64,000 bases of DNA, taken from NCBI GenBank assembly GCA_023454175.1, contig JAEXRW010000003.1, positions 1 through 64,000 of the forward strand, read 5' to 3'. Both the position numbers and the translations under genes were made by a program. The notes below the pieces were generated by a model that was not told the origin of the DNA, ran no database searches, and saw nothing but the letters and a program-made list of their open reading frames with translations. Shown piece after piece: positions 62,297 through 64,000 of the stretch (the stretch's first letter is position 1; every line of letters starts with the position of its first letter). The stretch is from Bacillota bacterium (GTDB lineage: Bacteria; Bacillota; Clostridia; Christensenellales; JAEXRW01).

Positions 62297-62740
62297 ATGA
62301 ATAAACTTCCATCCACCACGCAGCGTGTCCCGATGCATACCTGCCCGAAGATCAATACGGATATCCGGAACCGCGCGATCGCAGAAGTGTATACCATCCA
62401 GGATGATCCGAATGCCGTAAACCAGAAGATCGCGCAGCTGAATGCGGAATGGGATACCGAGAGGGTGCTGGAGCTGGGTGCCGGTTCCCTTGCCGTGTTG
62501 GGCACCGTCATGGGGTTTAGGTCCAGATGGTGGTTCCTGCTGGCCGGTTTTGCGGGTATTTTTCTGCTTCAGCATGCCCTGCAGGGCTGGTCCCCCTCCC
62601 TCCCGCTGATGCGAAAAGCAGGGGTCAGGACAGCTGAAGAGATCCATAATGAGAAAACCGCCCTGAAGGTTCTGAGGAATGATTTTGCCCAGAATACCGG
62701 CGATCCGAAGCAATTGATGGCGATGGTCGAACAGCAATAG
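62297..62740 (+). CDS. Small membrane protein with DUF2892/YgaP-like segment
   Basis: The 147-residue protein has a charged N-terminus, one or two membrane segments (about 62-95; WWFLLAGFAGIFLLQHALQGW) and a helical tail. The core ERVLELGAGSLAVLG to LPLMRKAGVRTAEEI recalls DUF2892 membrane proteins, which in other proteins follow rhodanese domains. GGAAGGG lies 9 bases before the ATG. Function is unknown. Confidence 0.65.
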   Translation: MNKLPSTTQRVPMHTCPKINTDIRNRAIAEVYTIQDDPNAVNQKIAQLNAEWDTERVLELGAGSLAVLGTVMGFRSRWWFLLAGFAGIFLLQHALQGWSPSLPLMRKAGVRTAEEIHNEKTALKVLRNDFAQNTGDPKQLMAMVEQQ

Positions 62741-62801
62741 TCATTTACGGGATATTAAGATATGATAATTGTCTGGTTATCGGTAGCAAAAATATGAATC
62801 A

Positions 62802-62907
62802 GTAATTTCTGGCGGCGTGTACGTCAGAAATTACACCTTGCAAGCAGGTTTGTGGTGAACAAACCTGCTTGAAGAAACTCAACGAAAGTGGCTGGCCACT
62901 TTCGTTG
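62802..62907. repeat. Three tandem perfect inverted repeats
   Basis: Stems of 10 bases (62802-62811/62824-62833), 13 bases (62841-62853/62859-62871, loop GGTGA) and 13 bases (62880-62892/62895-62907, loop TG) follow one another between convergent genes. Their sequences are unrelated. No T run follows any of them. Confidence 0.85.
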
Positions 62908-62909
62908 CC

Positions 62910-64000
62910 TTACATGAGAGCGGCGATCGCGGAGCCGAAAACAGTCGTGTTGTCCACCTTGCCCATTTCGATGAAAACATTTTGGTTTTCGTCGATGTAT
63001 TGTTTGATATGGTAATCGATGCACGCTTTAAATCCTTTCAGCTTGTACATCGTCGTGCCTTCAGCCGAGACGAATACCGGGTTCAGGGGGTTTTTCCCCT
63101 CGCCGGATTTGATAGCCGCCGCCAGGATGTTGGATGCTGCCAGCTTTGCGGCCCGGTCCACGATGGCAGTGCCGATCATCCATAGCACCTCCCTGTCCTC
63201 CTCCGTGTTGCAGGCTTCGGAATACTTGCCCGAATGGGGATTGTCCATGAATTCGCTGAATTCCACGGTCACGTAGTTTGCGATTTTTTCGCGGTCAAAC
63301 CCGCTGCTCAATACGCCGTCCTTTGCTGCTTGTAATACGCTGCGGCGGAATACCTCCCCGATATAGGCGCCCGAAACCATCTTCTCGATCTTGTTTCTTC
63401 CGGGCTCGAGCGAGCATGCATCCAGCTCCCTGTCGATGGGGCCGTTCACGACTTTGTCAAAGAACGCCGACTCCACATTGATCAGCATCGAGCCGCTTTG
63501 CCCGGGCAGGGCCGGTTCCTTGGTGATGTTCCGTTTTTGCTCGGCATAGCATGTATTGGTCCCCGTGCCCAGAATAAATCCGATATAGCCGCTGTAGGAG
63601 CGTCCCGTCAGCTGGGCTTTGGCCCCCAGCGCCGTCGCGACGGTATCGTTGATTACGACCACTTTTTTGATGTTGTCGACGCCGAGTTTCTTGAGGGAAT
63701 TCAAAAGCCCCTCTCCCAGCATGCGTCCCGGCGCGTCGCTCACCTTTACCTCCTTGTCAAAGCCCATGATCTCTCCGTCTTTGTTGGGGTGTATCTTTGC
63801 CGGGAAGGAAAAGCAAAAGCCGATCTCCGAGCGTCCCTTCGCCACTGGGGCCACCCGCGCCGCGATAGAATCGAAAAATTCCCCGATGGTCACCGGACCC
63901 GTCGTCCCCGGCATGGGATGGTTTTCAAAGCTCTCGAGGGAAGGCCTCCCGTCCGCATCGAAACGTACGCAGGAGATACGCAGGTTGGTCCCCCCGGCGT
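62910..64000 (-). CDS. Hexokinase, 5' end outside the window
   Basis: The visible 363 residues belong to an ASKHA sugar kinase of the eukaryote-type hexokinase family. The first visible residues hold the phosphate motif GGTNLRIS, then FCFSFPAKIHPNKDGEI (sugar-binding hexokinase signature region), VINDTVATALGA, and the second phosphate site IGFILGTGTNTCYAE. It phosphorylates hexoses with ATP in glycolysis. The frame is open to the window edge; the N-terminus is missing. Confidence 0.9.
   Translation of the reverse strand, partial: AGGTNLRISCVRFDADGRPSLESFENHPMPGTTGPVTIGEFFDSIAARVAPVAKGRSEIGFCFSFPAKIHPNKDGEIMGFDKEVKVSDAPGRMLGEGLLNSLKKLGVDNIKKVVVINDTVATALGAKAQLTGRSYSGYIGFILGTGTNTCYAEQKRNITKEPALPGQSGSMLINVESAFFDKVVNGPIDRELDACSLEPGRNKIEKMVSGAYIGEVFRRSVLQAAKDGVLSSGFDREKIANYVTVEFSEFMDNPHSGKYSEACNTEEDREVLWMIGTAIVDRAAKLAASNILAAAIKSGEGKNPLNPVFVSAEGTTMYKLKGFKACIDYHIKQYIDENQNVFIEMGKVDNTTVFGSAIAALM

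Overview
The window looks like a chromosomal piece of a Gram-positive, endospore-forming, acetogenic Clostridia-type bacterium. The reasons are a Wood-Ljungdahl carbonyl-branch operon (Ni-CO dehydrogenase, acetyl-CoA synthase, corrinoid protein, CooC maturases) beside formate-tetrahydrofolate ligase, a gerB-gerC-gerA germinant receptor operon, many lipoproteins and SH3b/SpoIID/YkuD wall proteins, and strong Shine-Dalgarno sites. Base composition is moderately G+C rich, so many long antisense frames are open but are not genes. I saw no tRNA, rRNA, CRISPR array or prophage.

Layout. 1-1003: an IS30-type transposase cut by the window edge, sitting directly against the 3' end of acsC. 1004-11520 (minus strand): the acs operon, read right to left as homocysteine S-methyltransferase-like, MetE-like, cooC1, cooC2, cooS/acsA, a fused acsB-acsD gene, and acsC. 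11888-14924: an unknown gene, fhs, and a HIRAN-domain gene. 15096-20114: a short-chain dehydrogenase, then a MarR-controlled EmrAB-type efflux operon with an extra lipoprotein adaptor. 20295-26080: a surface or glycan island with two DUF6385-like proteins (one built of short beta repeats), a GT4 and a GT2-TPR glycosyltransferase, and a methyltransferase. 26218-29600: small genes (Cas2-like fold, ferritin-like, TetR/zinc-ribbon/VOC operon) and an L,D-transpeptidase. 29679-42012: exported proteins (orphan solute-binding lipoprotein, 1189-residue M14 carboxypeptidase with leucine-rich and Ig-like repeats, SpoIID amidase enhancer with inserted SH3b domains, GH3 glycosidase, seven-repeat propeller protein). 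42186-48980: a TetR-linked cluster of split transketolase, class III PLP enzyme, two SCP2-like proteins and alanine dehydrogenase. 49923-58123: lactose/galactose operon (GH2 beta-galactosidase, two GPH symporters, galT, galK). 58399-62148: gerB-gerC-gerA. 62297-64000: a small membrane protein, three tandem perfect inverted repeats, and a hexokinase cut by the right edge.

How the genes fit together. Fhs begins the methyl branch and the CODH/ACS operon performs CO2 reduction and acetyl-CoA assembly, with two CooC ATPases for nickel maturation. The lac/gal operon and hexokinase feed sugars into glycolysis, where acetogenesis can re-oxidise the reductant. The most unusual items are the natural acsB-acsD fusion with a long helix-containing linker and the SCP2/transketolase/aminotransferase cluster, for which I know no described pathway.
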